From Betaproteobacteria bacterium (GTDB lineage: Bacteria > Pseudomonadota > Gammaproteobacteria > Burkholderiales > Burkholderiaceae): a stretch of DNA of 13,421 nt. The stretch lies in the NCBI GenBank assembly GCA_018969885.1, contig JAGWXN010000062.1, positions 1 to 13,421 of the forward strand. The letters run 5' to 3'. The notes beneath the pieces are model-generated. The model saw nothing but the letters and a program-made list of their open reading frames with translations, did no database searches and was not told the DNA's origin. The translations under genes and the position numbers were made by a program. Positions 1-6,761 of the stretch are shown piece by piece (position 1 is the first letter of the stretch; each line of letters starts with the position of its first letter).

Positions 1-81
1 GGGAAAGGGCTGGGCCTGCGCAGCGCAGCTCACCAGCAAAGCGCCCAAGAGGCCGGGCAATCGCTTCAGAAACGAGGTCAT
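1..81 (-). CDS. Partial secreted protein, N-terminal signal peptide only (possibly Bug/TctC receptor)
   Basis: A minus-strand gene begins with ATG at 81 and runs off the left edge, so only 27 codons are visible. They read as a classical signal peptide: basic start (MTSFLKRL), a hydrophobic core rich in Leu, Gly and Ala, and a likely cleavage site in SCAAQA before QPFP. A ribosome binding site GGGAG (88-92) lies six bases upstream of the ATG. The product is therefore probably exported to the periplasm. Bug-type receptors of tripartite tricarboxylate systems often start their mature part in this way, and such receptors occur elsewhere in this window, but the visible part does not prove the family. 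It is divergent from the LysR-type gene at 221 and is the obvious candidate target of that regulator. Confidence 0.72.
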   Translation of the reverse strand, partial: MTSFLKRLPGLLGALLVSCAAQAQPFP

Positions 82-87
82 TGAAGT

Positions 88-92
88 CTCCC
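88..92 (-). promoter_or_regulatory. Ribosome binding site of the left-edge gene
   Basis: GGGAG on the minus strand, six bases before the ATG at 81. It is the main support, with the signal peptide, for a real gene running off the left edge. Confidence 0.7.
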
Positions 93-141
93 GAACAGTT
101 CGCCGATCTGCGACCGGCTGGATTGGAATGAGGCGAAATCG

Positions 142-170
142 TTGCGAGAGACATTCTTAGCGGGCATAAT
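142..170 (+). promoter_or_regulatory. Candidate promoter of the LysR-type gene
   Basis: A -35-like TTGCGA (142-147) and a -10-like CATAAT (165-170) are separated by 17 bases. Transcription would start near 177, giving a leader of about 44 bases before the ATG at 221. The palindrome at 204-218 would lie downstream of this start, which suits negative autoregulation. The assignment is by eye; the -10 matches consensus at five of six positions, the -35 at four. Confidence 0.5.
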
Positions 171-182
171 CATGATGTCCAA
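154..182 (-). promoter_or_regulatory. Candidate divergent promoter for the left-edge gene
   Basis: On the minus strand a -35-like TTGGAC (182-177) and a weak -10-like TAAGAA (159-154) are 17 bases apart. The start of transcription would be near 147, about 66 bases before the ATG at 81. It overlaps the opposing promoter at 142-170. The poor -10 is what one expects of an activator-dependent promoter; the palindrome centred at 211 would sit near -64. Confidence 0.45.
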
Positions 183-203
183 TGCATTAATAATCATTAA
201 TCA

Positions 204-218
204 ATACATTTAATGTAT
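204..218. promoter_or_regulatory. LysR-type operator, perfect T-N11-A palindrome
   Basis: ATACATTTAATGTAT is a perfect inverted repeat with 7-base arms around one central T. T205 and A217 give the T-N11-A signature of LysR-type binding sites. It lies two bases before the regulator's ATG and about 64 bases upstream of the predicted start of the divergent transcript, the usual place of the primary recognition site in this family. Sequence and geometry are seen directly; binding is inferred. Confidence 0.65.
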
Positions 219-220
219 AC

Positions 221-1141
221 ATGATGACGCTCGTCCAGTTTCGACACTTCAGCGTGCTCGCCCAGGCCGGCTCGTTCGTTCGCGCAAGCGAAATGCTCCA
301 TCTCACTCAGCCGGCGTTGAGCCGCAGCATTCAGGCGCTCGAAGGGTCGCTCGGCCGACCGCTGTTTGACCGGGTCGGTCGCCGAATCGAGCTGACGGCC
401 TTCGGCCGAGACGCACTTCGTCGGGTGCGGCAACTGATCGAAGACGCCGAACAACTCGCGCAGAGCGGCGCAGCCCCTGACGCGCAGGCCCGGGGCCGGC
501 TGCGGCTAGGCCTCAGCTCGGGCCCCGGCGTCATGCTCACGGTTCCCGTCATCACTCACTTTGCCAAGCGCTATCCACGGTTTCATGTCGACATCGTTCG
601 CGCCAACACCCATGCGCTTGAGCAGATGCTGCGCGACCGCGATCTCGATGCCATGGTGGTCGATGCCCGGTCGCTACGCCCCGCCCCCGATCTTGCAATT
701 GAGCCGACCATCGACATGCGCGGAGCGTTTCTGTGCCGCCCTGAGCACCCCCTCGCCAAACTGCCGCGCGTGGCTGTCCATCAGATTCTCGACTATCCAG
801 TGGCGTCCACACCGCTGAGTGACGAACTCGCGCGTCTTTTGGTTGAGCGCTATGGCGCACGGGCGCACCCCGAGGCTATGGTCCGACTGACCAGCGATGA
901 GATCTCACACCTGATCGAGGTCGCCCAGCGCACCGATACGCTGCTGCTCGCGATCCGTGCCTCGGCCCCTGGTCTGCATGAGCTCGTGGTGTCGCCTGCG
1001 CTCGAGGCCAATGCGCGTTTCGCACTGGTCACACTCGCGGGTCGCGCTCAATCAACGTTCCTGCCCGAGGTCCGGCAACTGATGGTCGAAGTGCTTCGCG
1101 AACCCACACCACCGTCCGCCCCTGCCCGGCGCAAACGCTGA
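221..1141 (+). CDS. LysR-type transcriptional regulator
   Basis: This 306-residue protein is a LysR-family DNA-binding regulator of normal length. The winged helix-turn-helix occupies about residues 4-64, with the typical stretch running through LTQPALSRSIQALE and GRPLFDRVGR. The remainder, from about residue 90, is the periplasmic-binding-protein-like effector domain. The start is ATG at 221 or the adjacent ATG at 224; no clear Shine-Dalgarno sequence precedes either. The divergent neighbour at the left edge, with a T-N11-A palindrome between the two genes, suggests that it controls that neighbour and itself. Its stop codon overlaps the start of the next gene by one base, so the two are probably cotranscribed. 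The effector cannot be read from the sequence. Confidence 0.93.
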   Translation: MMTLVQFRHFSVLAQAGSFVRASEMLHLTQPALSRSIQALEGSLGRPLFDRVGRRIELTAFGRDALRRVRQLIEDAEQLAQSGAAPDAQARGRLRLGLSSGPGVMLTVPVITHFAKRYPRFHVDIVRANTHALEQMLRDRDLDAMVVDARSLRPAPDLAIEPTIDMRGAFLCRPEHPLAKLPRVAVHQILDYPVASTPLSDELARLLVERYGARAHPEAMVRLTSDEISHLIEVAQRTDTLLLAIRASAPGLHELVVSPALEANARFALVTLAGRAQSTFLPEVRQLMVEVLREPTPPSAPARRKR

Positions 1142-1779
1142 TGGAACCGCTGCACTGGTGGGGAAGCATCGCGCTGACCACGCTCGAGGGGCTGGCCACC
1201 GCCGCGTTCGCGATCTCCGGCATCATTGAAGCCACCCGTAAGCGCATGGATGTCGTGGGCGTAGGAGTGGTCGCGTTTCTGACCGCCTTCGGCGGCGGCA
1301 CACTACGCGACCTGCTTCTCGATCAGCGGCCCTTTTTCTGGGTGCGCGAACAATACGCACTTGGCGGTGTGTTTATCCTCTGCCTGATTGCGCTCGTCTT
1401 CATGCGCCAGCGTCATATCGCGATCACCGAACGCATGATCGAATGGCCGGATGCGATCGGCTTGGGGTTGTTCTGCGCATCCGGCGTTCACCAGGCCCAC
1501 CTCCTGGGCATGCCGCCCCTGGTGTCGGTCATCATGGGCGTCGTCACCGCCGTGTTCGGTGGCGTGCTTCGCGACATGGTCTGTAACGAAATTCCAGCCA
1601 CCCTCCGAAACCATCGCCCCTACGCGATCTGCGCCCTGGTGGGCGCACTCGCCTATCTGCTGCTGGCCGCACTCGATGCGCCAGCCTGGCTGGCGGTGGG
1701 TGCTTGCGCAACGCTGGCCAGCAGCCTGAGAGCGCTCGCGATGCTGCGTAACTGGTCGCTTCCGGTCTGGCGGCTCTGA
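1141..1779 (+). CDS. TRIC/UPF0126 family integral membrane protein
   Basis: The 212-residue product is a very hydrophobic inner-membrane protein with about seven membrane segments, made of two related halves, as is usual for the UPF0126/TRIC family (Pfam Gly_transporter). The family hallmark appears twice: AFGGGTLRDLLLD in the first half and VFGGVLRDMVCNEIP in the second. Bacterial members have been studied as trimeric cation channels, and some were annotated as glycine transporters; the physiological role is unsettled. The ATG shares its A with the TGA of the LysR-type gene (TGATG), which points to translational coupling with the regulator. A functional link to the regulator is not otherwise evident. 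Confidence 0.9.
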   Translation: MEPLHWWGSIALTTLEGLATAAFAISGIIEATRKRMDVVGVGVVAFLTAFGGGTLRDLLLDQRPFFWVREQYALGGVFILCLIALVFMRQRHIAITERMIEWPDAIGLGLFCASGVHQAHLLGMPPLVSVIMGVVTAVFGGVLRDMVCNEIPATLRNHRPYAICALVGALAYLLLAALDAPAWLAVGACATLASSLRALAMLRNWSLPVWRL

Positions 1780-1834
1780 GTGTCGCGAGCGCGGTACAGT
1801 TCAGATCCTGATCCCACCAATAAGCGAGCGAGCG

Positions 1835-2935
1835 ATGGGCGCCCTGAACGGACTGAAGGTATTGGAAATCGCAGCCATTGGCCCCGCGCCGTTCTGCGCA
1901 ATGATGCTGGCCGATATGGGCGCCGACGTGGTTCGCGTGGACCGGCGAGTCGATGCGGGCCTGGGTTTTTCAATGGCGCCGCAATTCGATGTGATGGGTC
2001 GCGGCCGGCGCTCGATCGCCCTCGACCTGAAATCAGCCGACGACCTTTCCGTTGTCCGACAGCTGATCGGCGCCGCGGACGTCCTGATCGAGGGCTTTCG
2101 CCCTGGGGTGATCGAACGCCTGGGACTGGGGCCCACCGAGTGCCTGGCCCTTCAACCCAAGCTGGTGATCGGACGAATGACCGGCTGGGGCCAGGACGGT
2201 CCGCTGGCTCATGCGGCCGGCCACGACCTCAATTACATCGCGCTCACCGGCGCGCTCGCGGCGATCGGTCCGTCAGATCACCCGCTGCCACCGCTTAACC
2301 TGGTCGGCGATTTTGGGGGCGGCGGCATGTTGCTCGCGGTAGGAATTCTGGCTGCGGTGATTGAAGCCGGGCGGTCAGGCAAAGGCCAGGTGGTCGATGC
2401 CGGTATGGTCGACGGGGCCGCGCTCCTCATGGCGAGCACCTACGGCATGCGGGCAGCGGGCCTCTGGAGCGACCTGCGCCAGAACAATGCGCTCGACGGC
2501 GCAGCCCCCTGGTACAGCGCCTATCGAACCGCAGACGGTGGCTTTGTCACGATCGCCGCCATTGAGCCCAAGTTTTACGCAGAACTGCTCGCAAGGCTTG
2601 GGCTCGACCCCGCCACCCTCCCCGCTCAGCATGACCGCACGCACTGGCCTGAACTTCGCCAGGCATTTGTCGACACCTTTGCCCGCCATACCCGAGCCGA
2701 ATGGGTGGCCCGCCTCGAAGGCACGGATGTCTGCTTTGCCCCGGTGCTCGGCATGCACGAGGCGGCCGCGCATCCGCACAATGCCGGACGCGGTACGCTG
2801 GTTGAACAGGATGGCGTGGTGCAGCCCGCACCCGCGCCCCGGTTCAGCCGCACGCCCTCGGCATTACGGGGCGGATCGCCCGCGCCCGATACTCACCGCG
2901 AGGCCATCCTTCGTGACTGGCAGATCAAAGCCTGA
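1835..2935 (+). CDS. CaiB/BaiF family CoA transferase, alpha-methylacyl-CoA racemase-like
   Basis: The 366-residue product belongs to the class III CoA transferase/racemase family. It shows the N-terminal block PFCAMMLADMGADVVRVDR, then RGRRSIALDLK, DVLIEGFRPGVIERLGLGP and GWGQDGPLA. The residues used for proton transfer in alpha-methylacyl-CoA racemase appear conserved: His130 in AGHDLNYIAL, Asp159 in LVGDFGGGG and Glu244 in AAIEPKFY. Together with the GDFGGGG block this favours the racemase branch (2-methyl-branched acyl-CoA epimerisation) over a transferase, though annotation within this family is often loose. The enzyme is cytoplasmic. It starts at ATG 1835, 55 bases after the membrane protein gene, with no strong ribosome binding site seen. 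The next gene, an MFS transporter, follows 75 bases downstream. Confidence 0.9.
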   Translation: MGALNGLKVLEIAAIGPAPFCAMMLADMGADVVRVDRRVDAGLGFSMAPQFDVMGRGRRSIALDLKSADDLSVVRQLIGAADVLIEGFRPGVIERLGLGPTECLALQPKLVIGRMTGWGQDGPLAHAAGHDLNYIALTGALAAIGPSDHPLPPLNLVGDFGGGGMLLAVGILAAVIEAGRSGKGQVVDAGMVDGAALLMASTYGMRAAGLWSDLRQNNALDGAAPWYSAYRTADGGFVTIAAIEPKFYAELLARLGLDPATLPAQHDRTHWPELRQAFVDTFARHTRAEWVARLEGTDVCFAPVLGMHEAAAHPHNAGRGTLVEQDGVVQPAPAPRFSRTPSALRGGSPAPDTHREAILRDWQIKA

Positions 2936-3001
2936 GCCGCTGCGTCGCCGGGGCCCTTGGCGTACACTTCCCGTCTCCCCGCGCCTTGCCCCGACTCCCT
3001 T

Positions 3002-3005
3002 GGAG
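3002..3005 (+). promoter_or_regulatory. Ribosome binding site setting the MFS start
   Basis: GGAG lies five bases before GTG at 3011 and eight before TTG at 3014. It supports a start here rather than at the TTG at 2957, which has no such site. Confidence 0.55.
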
Positions 3006-3010
3006 CCCCA

Positions 3011-4231
3011 GTGTTGACTGCTCCGCATCGCCCGCTCCCCCTCAAGCAGTTGCTGGTATGTTGCGCCGCTATCGTGATGCTCACGATGGGCGTGCGGCAC
3101 GGCTTCGGGCTTTGGCTACAACCCATCACCCAGGCCCAAGGCTGGCTGCGCGAGGACTTCTCGATCGCGATTGCGGTACAGAATCTGGTCTGGGGGTTGA
3201 CGGGTATTTTTTCCGGCATGCTCGCCGACCGCTTCGGCGCGTTCCGGGTCGTCGTGGGCTGCGCGCTGGTCTACGCGTTGGGACTGGTTGGCATGGCCTA
3301 CACCGACACGCCTGTCATGTTCTCGCTCACGGCGGGCGTGCTGATCGGCATCGCCCAGGCTGGCACCACCTATTCAGTGATCTACGGCGTATTGGGCCGA
3401 AACGTTCCGGCCGACCGGCGTGCGTGGGCTATGGGTGTGACCGCATCCGCAGGCTCGTTTGGCCAGTTCGCCCTCATGCCGCTTGAAAGCTGGCTGATTA
3501 ACAACTTGGGCTGGCAACTCGCGCTGGTCTGGTTGGCTGCCGCCATGCTGATCGTGATTCCACTCGCTTTGGCCCTGCGCGAACCGCAGATCGGCCGCTC
3601 GGGCAGCACCCAGTCGCAGCAGACCATCGGAGAAGCATTACGCGAGGCTTTCGGGTATCGCAGCTTCCAACTACTCATGGCCGGCTACTTCGTTTGTGGC
3701 TTTCAGGTGATGTTCATTGGGGTTCATATCCCGAGTTATGTGAAAGACAATGGGCTCGATCCGCTGGTGGCCAGTTTTGCGCTCGCCCTGATTGGCCTGT
3801 TCAACATCTTTGGCACGTATACCGCGGGCTCCCTCGCGCAGCGCCTGCCCAAGCACAAAATCCTGTCAGGCATTTATTTCGCCAGGGCGGTCGGTATCAG
3901 CGTCTTTCTGATCGCGCCGCCCTCGCCGATGAGCGTCTACCTATTTGCCGCCTACATGGGCCTCTTGTGGCTATCTACGGTGCCGGTCACTACCGCCTCA
4001 GTCGCACAAATTTTCGGGGTGGCGCATCTGTCGATGCTCGGCGGGTTCATCTTTTTCAGCCACCAGGTGGGCAGCTTCATCGGTGTCTGGCTGGGCGGCT
4101 GGCTCCACGACCGCACCGGCAATTACGATCTCGCGTGGTATCTCGCCATTCTTCTGGGCGTGCTGGCGGGGCTCGTCAATCTGCCCGTGAAGGAAAATCC
4201 GATTCGGCGCACCGAGAAAGCGGTCGCATGA
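3011..4231 (+). CDS. MFS transporter (monocarboxylate/oxalate-formate antiporter-like)
   Basis: From GTG at 3011 the product has 406 residues and about twelve membrane segments, the normal size for a major facilitator. The loop after segment two carries the family signature GMLADRFGAFR (from residue 69), and the first segment holds MGVRHGFGLWLQPI, a pattern common in proton-coupled monocarboxylate-type carriers. Segment four begins GIAQAGTTYSVIYG. It probably moves an organic acid across the inner membrane; the substrate is unknown. GTG 3011 (or TTG 3014) is preferred over TTG 2957 because of the GGAG at 3002-3005 and because the longer form adds an N-terminal tail without family features. 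The TGA overlaps the ATG of a 54-residue membrane protein, suggesting coupled translation. Confidence 0.9.
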   Translation: MLTAPHRPLPLKQLLVCCAAIVMLTMGVRHGFGLWLQPITQAQGWLREDFSIAIAVQNLVWGLTGIFSGMLADRFGAFRVVVGCALVYALGLVGMAYTDTPVMFSLTAGVLIGIAQAGTTYSVIYGVLGRNVPADRRAWAMGVTASAGSFGQFALMPLESWLINNLGWQLALVWLAAAMLIVIPLALALREPQIGRSGSTQSQQTIGEALREAFGYRSFQLLMAGYFVCGFQVMFIGVHIPSYVKDNGLDPLVASFALALIGLFNIFGTYTAGSLAQRLPKHKILSGIYFARAVGISVFLIAPPSPMSVYLFAAYMGLLWLSTVPVTTASVAQIFGVAHLSMLGGFIFFSHQVGSFIGVWLGGWLHDRTGNYDLAWYLAILLGVLAGLVNLPVKENPIRRTEKAVA

Positions 4232-4392
4232 TCGGGGCTGCTCATTCTCTCGTCGGATCGTTTCGCAGGCGACTGCTGGGACGCGTGACCGCGGCGGCCA
4301 TTCTGGGGCTCGCACTCGTTGCGATCACCGCGTCTTATCTTGAACCCGGATTTGTGGTGACGGTCGCCAACCAGCTCTGGACCTGCCTCTGA
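4228..4392 (+). CDS. Small single-span membrane protein coupled to the MFS transporter
   Basis: A 54-codon gene whose ATG overlaps the MFS stop in the form ATGA. The product has a basic N-terminal stretch (SFRRRLLGR, residues 11-19), one hydrophobic segment of about 17-19 residues (from TAAAILGL through ITASYL), and a short C-terminal tail FVVTVANQLWTCL. The charges predict the N-terminus in the cytoplasm. Third codon positions are GC-rich as in the neighbours. I do not recognise a characterised family; small membrane partners of MFS carriers are known for some oxalate/formate-antiporter-like proteins, and this could be such a partner, but that is inference. Being short, it might also be an untranslated stretch. 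Confidence 0.6.
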   Translation: MIGAAHSLVGSFRRRLLGRVTAAAILGLALVAITASYLEPGFVVTVANQLWTCL

Positions 4393-4461
4393 CTGACCCG
4401 CGCCACCAGCGGGGGGCAGCGTGGGCCGCTTTCTCGCCGCGGCGACAGCTGCGCTCGGGAA

Positions 4462-4494
4462 AACCCTAGGTTTATTCGACAACGCAATAGGGTT
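4462..4494. repeat. Inverted repeat AACCCTA/TAGGGTT in the liv leader
   Basis: Perfect 7-base arms, AACCCTA (4462-4468) and TAGGGTT (4488-4494), are 19 bases apart, and a further direct copy lies at 4582-4588. The arm centres are 26 bases apart, about two and a half helical turns. It may be a protein-binding site; the sequence alone does not show it. Confidence 0.45.
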
Positions 4495-4632
4495 GTTCAA
4501 TGATCGGACGCCAGGCGCTCGCACGCTATCCCGGCTGACGCAAAAAAGCTATAAAGTCGCGCCTGCTCAGACTGACCGGCGAACCCTAGCGTCCAAGCCT
4601 GGCGGGCCTGCCCGAGCTCGAATTCTTGTCAC

Positions 4633-4636
4633 GGAG
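4633..4636 (+). promoter_or_regulatory. Ribosome binding site of the receptor gene
   Basis: GGAG six bases before ATG 4643. It fixes the start at the signal peptide and rules out the open frame extending upstream to 4421. Confidence 0.7.
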
Positions 4637-4642
4637 ACTTTC

Positions 4643-5779
4643 ATGAACACAGCCTTCAGAACCCTTGCAATCGCTGCGGCACTCGCTGCCACAGGCGTTG
4701 TCCACGCGCAGGACATCCGCATCGCCAACATCGTTGAACTGTCGGGCCCGGGAACCACCGCGGGCACACTGTTTAAGAATGGTGTTGAACTCGCGATCAA
4801 AGAAATCAATGCGTCGGGCGGCATCCTGGGCCGGAAAGTTGCCTACACCACAGAAGACACCCAGACCAACCCCGGTGTCGCAAAGGGGCTCACTCAAAAG
4901 GCTGTCGACAACAATGTATTCGCCATCTTCGGGCCGGTGTACTCGGGCTCCATCATGGTGTCGATGGCTGAATCGCGGCGCGGCGAGGTTCCCAACTTCA
5001 CGGGTGGCGAGGCGGCCTCCATCACCCAGCAGGGCAACCCCTACGTGTTCCGCACCTCGTTTGGCCAGACCATCGCCTTCCCCAAGCTTGCGCGCTTCAT
5101 CAACGAGAAGGCGAAATCGGTCGCGATCATCTACGTGAACAATGATTTCGGCAAAGGCGGGCGCGACACGCTTATGAAACTGATGGCGAATTCGCCCACC
5201 AAGGTGGTGGCCGATATTTCGACCGATGCCGGCCAGGTCGACTTCTCGGCGGCGGTGCTACGCGCCAAGCAAAGTGACGCCGAGGCGATTTTCGCTTACG
5301 TGAACGAGGAAGAGTCAGCCCGACTGCTGCGCGAACTGCGCAAGCAGGGCGTGAAGAAAATGGTGATCGGGGAAACCACGCTCACCGGCCAGAAGGTGGT
5401 TGAGCTCGCAGGCGAGGCGGCCAATGGCGCCCAGGCGCATGTCGGTCTCACCGTTGATGCGCCGCAACTCAAAGCCTTCGGTGCGAAATACAAAGCCGAA
5501 TACAAAAGCGACTCCGACCACAATGGTGTCAAGGGCTACACCGGGGTGTACATCCTGAAGGCCGCCATCGAGAAAGCCGGTAAGGTCGATCGGAAGGCCG
5601 CGGCCGAGGCCCTTCGTAACAGCTGCTTCAGCGTCAAACAGCACCCTGGCATCCTGATGGATGTCTGCTTTGACGACAAAGGCGACCTTGACCGCGAAAG
5701 CTTCATGGTCGAGGTGAAAAACGGACGCCCGGAAGTCGTGGCCACGCTGCCGCCCGCAGGCCTGGTGAAGAAACAGTAA
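4643..5779 (+). CDS. livK: ABC transporter substrate-binding protein, LivK/branched-chain amino acid type
   Basis: The 378-residue product is a periplasmic receptor of the type I binding-protein fold (Peripla_BP_6). A signal peptide of about 22 residues ends in VVHA before QDIRIA. Typical family blocks follow: GVELAIKEINASGGILGRKV, AIFGPVYSG, AIIYVNNDFGKGG and DFSAAVLRAKQSDAEAI. It would deliver its ligand to the permease/ATPase genes that follow. Liv-type receptors in betaproteobacteria bind amino acids but also amides, short-chain acids and aromatic acids, so the ligand is open; the shikimate-dehydrogenase-like gene in the same run hints at a hydroaromatic acid. Two cysteines, C328 and C342, lie near the C-terminus and could form a disulfide in the periplasm. 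It is followed by a GC-rich hairpin before the permease gene. Confidence 0.93.
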   Translation: MNTAFRTLAIAAALAATGVVHAQDIRIANIVELSGPGTTAGTLFKNGVELAIKEINASGGILGRKVAYTTEDTQTNPGVAKGLTQKAVDNNVFAIFGPVYSGSIMVSMAESRRGEVPNFTGGEAASITQQGNPYVFRTSFGQTIAFPKLARFINEKAKSVAIIYVNNDFGKGGRDTLMKLMANSPTKVVADISTDAGQVDFSAAVLRAKQSDAEAIFAYVNEEESARLLRELRKQGVKKMVIGETTLTGQKVVELAGEAANGAQAHVGLTVDAPQLKAFGAKYKAEYKSDSDHNGVKGYTGVYILKAAIEKAGKVDRKAAAEALRNSCFSVKQHPGILMDVCFDDKGDLDRESFMVEVKNGRPEVVATLPPAGLVKKQ

Positions 5780-5792
5780 GCCTGTCGGCGCC

Positions 5793-5832
5793 CTCCCCGA
5801 ACGCGGCCTCATTGGGGCTGCGGATCGGGGAG
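5793..5832 (+). other. GC-rich intercistronic hairpin between receptor and permease genes
   Basis: CTCCCCGA (5793-5800) pairs perfectly with TCGGGGAG (5825-5832). After a small internal loop, CGCGGCC (5802-5808) pairs with GGCTGCG (5816-5822), including one G-U pair, leaving a 7-base loop. No T-tract follows, so it does not look like an intrinsic terminator. Such hairpins after binding-protein genes can protect the upstream mRNA from 3' exonucleases and lower expression of downstream permease genes. Confidence 0.65.
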
Positions 5833-5885
5833 CCGCCCCCCGCGCGCCCGAGCAGCGCACGGCCCCTCCCTCTCCCCCTACCCGC

Positions 5886-6761
5886 ATGACAGATTTCATC
5901 CAGCTGCTCTTCAGCGGCATGGCAACGGGCTGCATTTATGCGCTCGCGGCGCTCGGCTTCACGCTGCTCTGGCAGGCCTCGGGCACGATCAATTTTGCCC
6001 AAGGCGAGTTCGTGATGTTGCCGGCCTTCTCCATGGTCGTCATGCTGCACGCCGGCGTGCCCCTCTGGATCGCGTTTCTCGCCAGCTGCGCGGTGTCAGT
6101 GCTGGTGCAGGGCTGGGCATTCAAGCGCGGCCTGGTCGACCCGCTGTTTCGGTACGGCATGATGCCGATCGTGGTGGCGACCATCGGTCTATCCATCGCG
6201 ATGCGAAACCTGGTGCGAGCCGGTTACAGCGCCGAGCCCCAGCCGTTTCCGCAGGTGTTTCCCGACAAGGTCTATGAGATTGCCGGGGTCACCGTGTCCG
6301 GCAGCGATATCGGAACATTCGTGTTCGCGCTGCTCCTCGTGTTTGCGGTGCAGGCCTGGTTGTCGCGCACCGTCACGGGCCGAGCCATGCAGGCGGTGGC
6401 ACAGAATGCCGAAAGCGCAACGGTGCTGGGCATTAACGTACCGCGCATGATTCTGTATACCTTCGCCATCAACGCTGTGCTGGCAGCCGCCGCAGCGCTC
6501 CTGGTCACGCCCACTTACCTCGCCAAGTTCGACATGGGCGAAGGTCTGGGCACCAAGGCATTTTTTGCCGCGATCATCGGCGGCTTCAACAATTCCCGGG
6601 GCGCGCTACTCGGCGGGTTGATCGTGGGGGCTTGTGAAAACCTGGCCGCCGCTTACATCTCCCCCGCCTACAAAGACGCGGTCGCGCTGATCCTGTTCAT
6701 GGTGGTGATCCTGTTCAAGCCCCAGGGACTGCTGGGCACCCGAGAGGAGCGTAAGGTATGA
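5886..6761 (+). CDS. livH: ABC transporter permease, LivH type
   Basis: The 291-residue product is an inner-membrane permease of the branched-chain amino acid family (BPD_transp_2) with about eight membrane segments. Family hallmarks are GMATGCIYALAALGFTLLWQ, TINFAQGEFVML near the N-terminus, and NAESATVLGINV in the cytoplasmic loop that contacts the ATPases. It pairs with the permease encoded next, whose ATG overlaps its TGA (ATGA). ATG 5886 is the only start that fits, but no Shine-Dalgarno sequence precedes it; the bases before it are almost all pyrimidines (5863-5879), directly after the intercistronic hairpin, which suggests weak or controlled translation relative to the receptor. Confidence 0.93.
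   Translation: MTDFIQLLFSGMATGCIYALAALGFTLLWQASGTINFAQGEFVMLPAFSMVVMLHAGVPLWIAFLASCAVSVLVQGWAFKRGLVDPLFRYGMMPIVVATIGLSIAMRNLVRAGYSAEPQPFPQVFPDKVYEIAGVTVSGSDIGTFVFALLLVFAVQAWLSRTVTGRAMQAVAQNAESATVLGINVPRMILYTFAINAVLAAAAALLVTPTYLAKFDMGEGLGTKAFFAAIIGGFNNSRGALLGGLIVGACENLAAAYISPAYKDAVALILFMVVILFKPQGLLGTREERKV

Larger units (their letters stand above)
4393..4642 (+). promoter_or_regulatory. Leader/promoter region of the liv-type operon
   Basis: These 250 bases hold no convincing gene. The heptamer AACCCTA occurs at 4462-4468 and 4582-4588 and inverted as TAGGGTT at 4488-4494. Within this lies a second, imperfect dyad, TTCGACAAC (4475-4483) against GTTGTTCAA (4492-4500), seven of nine positions matching. 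A TATAAA (4550-4555) in an A-rich stretch could be a -10 box, but no good -35 stands 16-18 bases before it. A promoter for the receptor gene is expected here because the preceding gene belongs to a different transporter. The repeats may be an operator; no regulator can be named. Confidence 0.4.

Noticed and set aside
2957..3010. TTG start of the MFS gene at 2957
   Set aside because: No ribosome binding site; the GGAG at 3002-3005 fits GTG 3011 or TTG 3014.
3694..4227. Open frame upstream of and in phase with the 54-residue protein
   Set aside because: It runs inside the MFS gene in another frame with no family features; only the part from 4228 on looks like a protein.
4397..4413. Hairpin CCCGC/GCGGG after the small membrane protein gene as terminator
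   Set aside because: Only five base pairs and no T-tract; too weak to call.
4550..4555. TATAAA as a definite -10 box of the liv-type operon
   Set aside because: No acceptable -35 hexamer at 16-18 bases; mentioned only as a possibility in the leader entry.
4421..4642. N-terminal extension of the receptor gene back to a GTG at 4421
   Set aside because: ATG 4643 has a good GGAG site and begins a clean signal peptide; the extension would bury the signal peptide and cover the repeat-containing leader.
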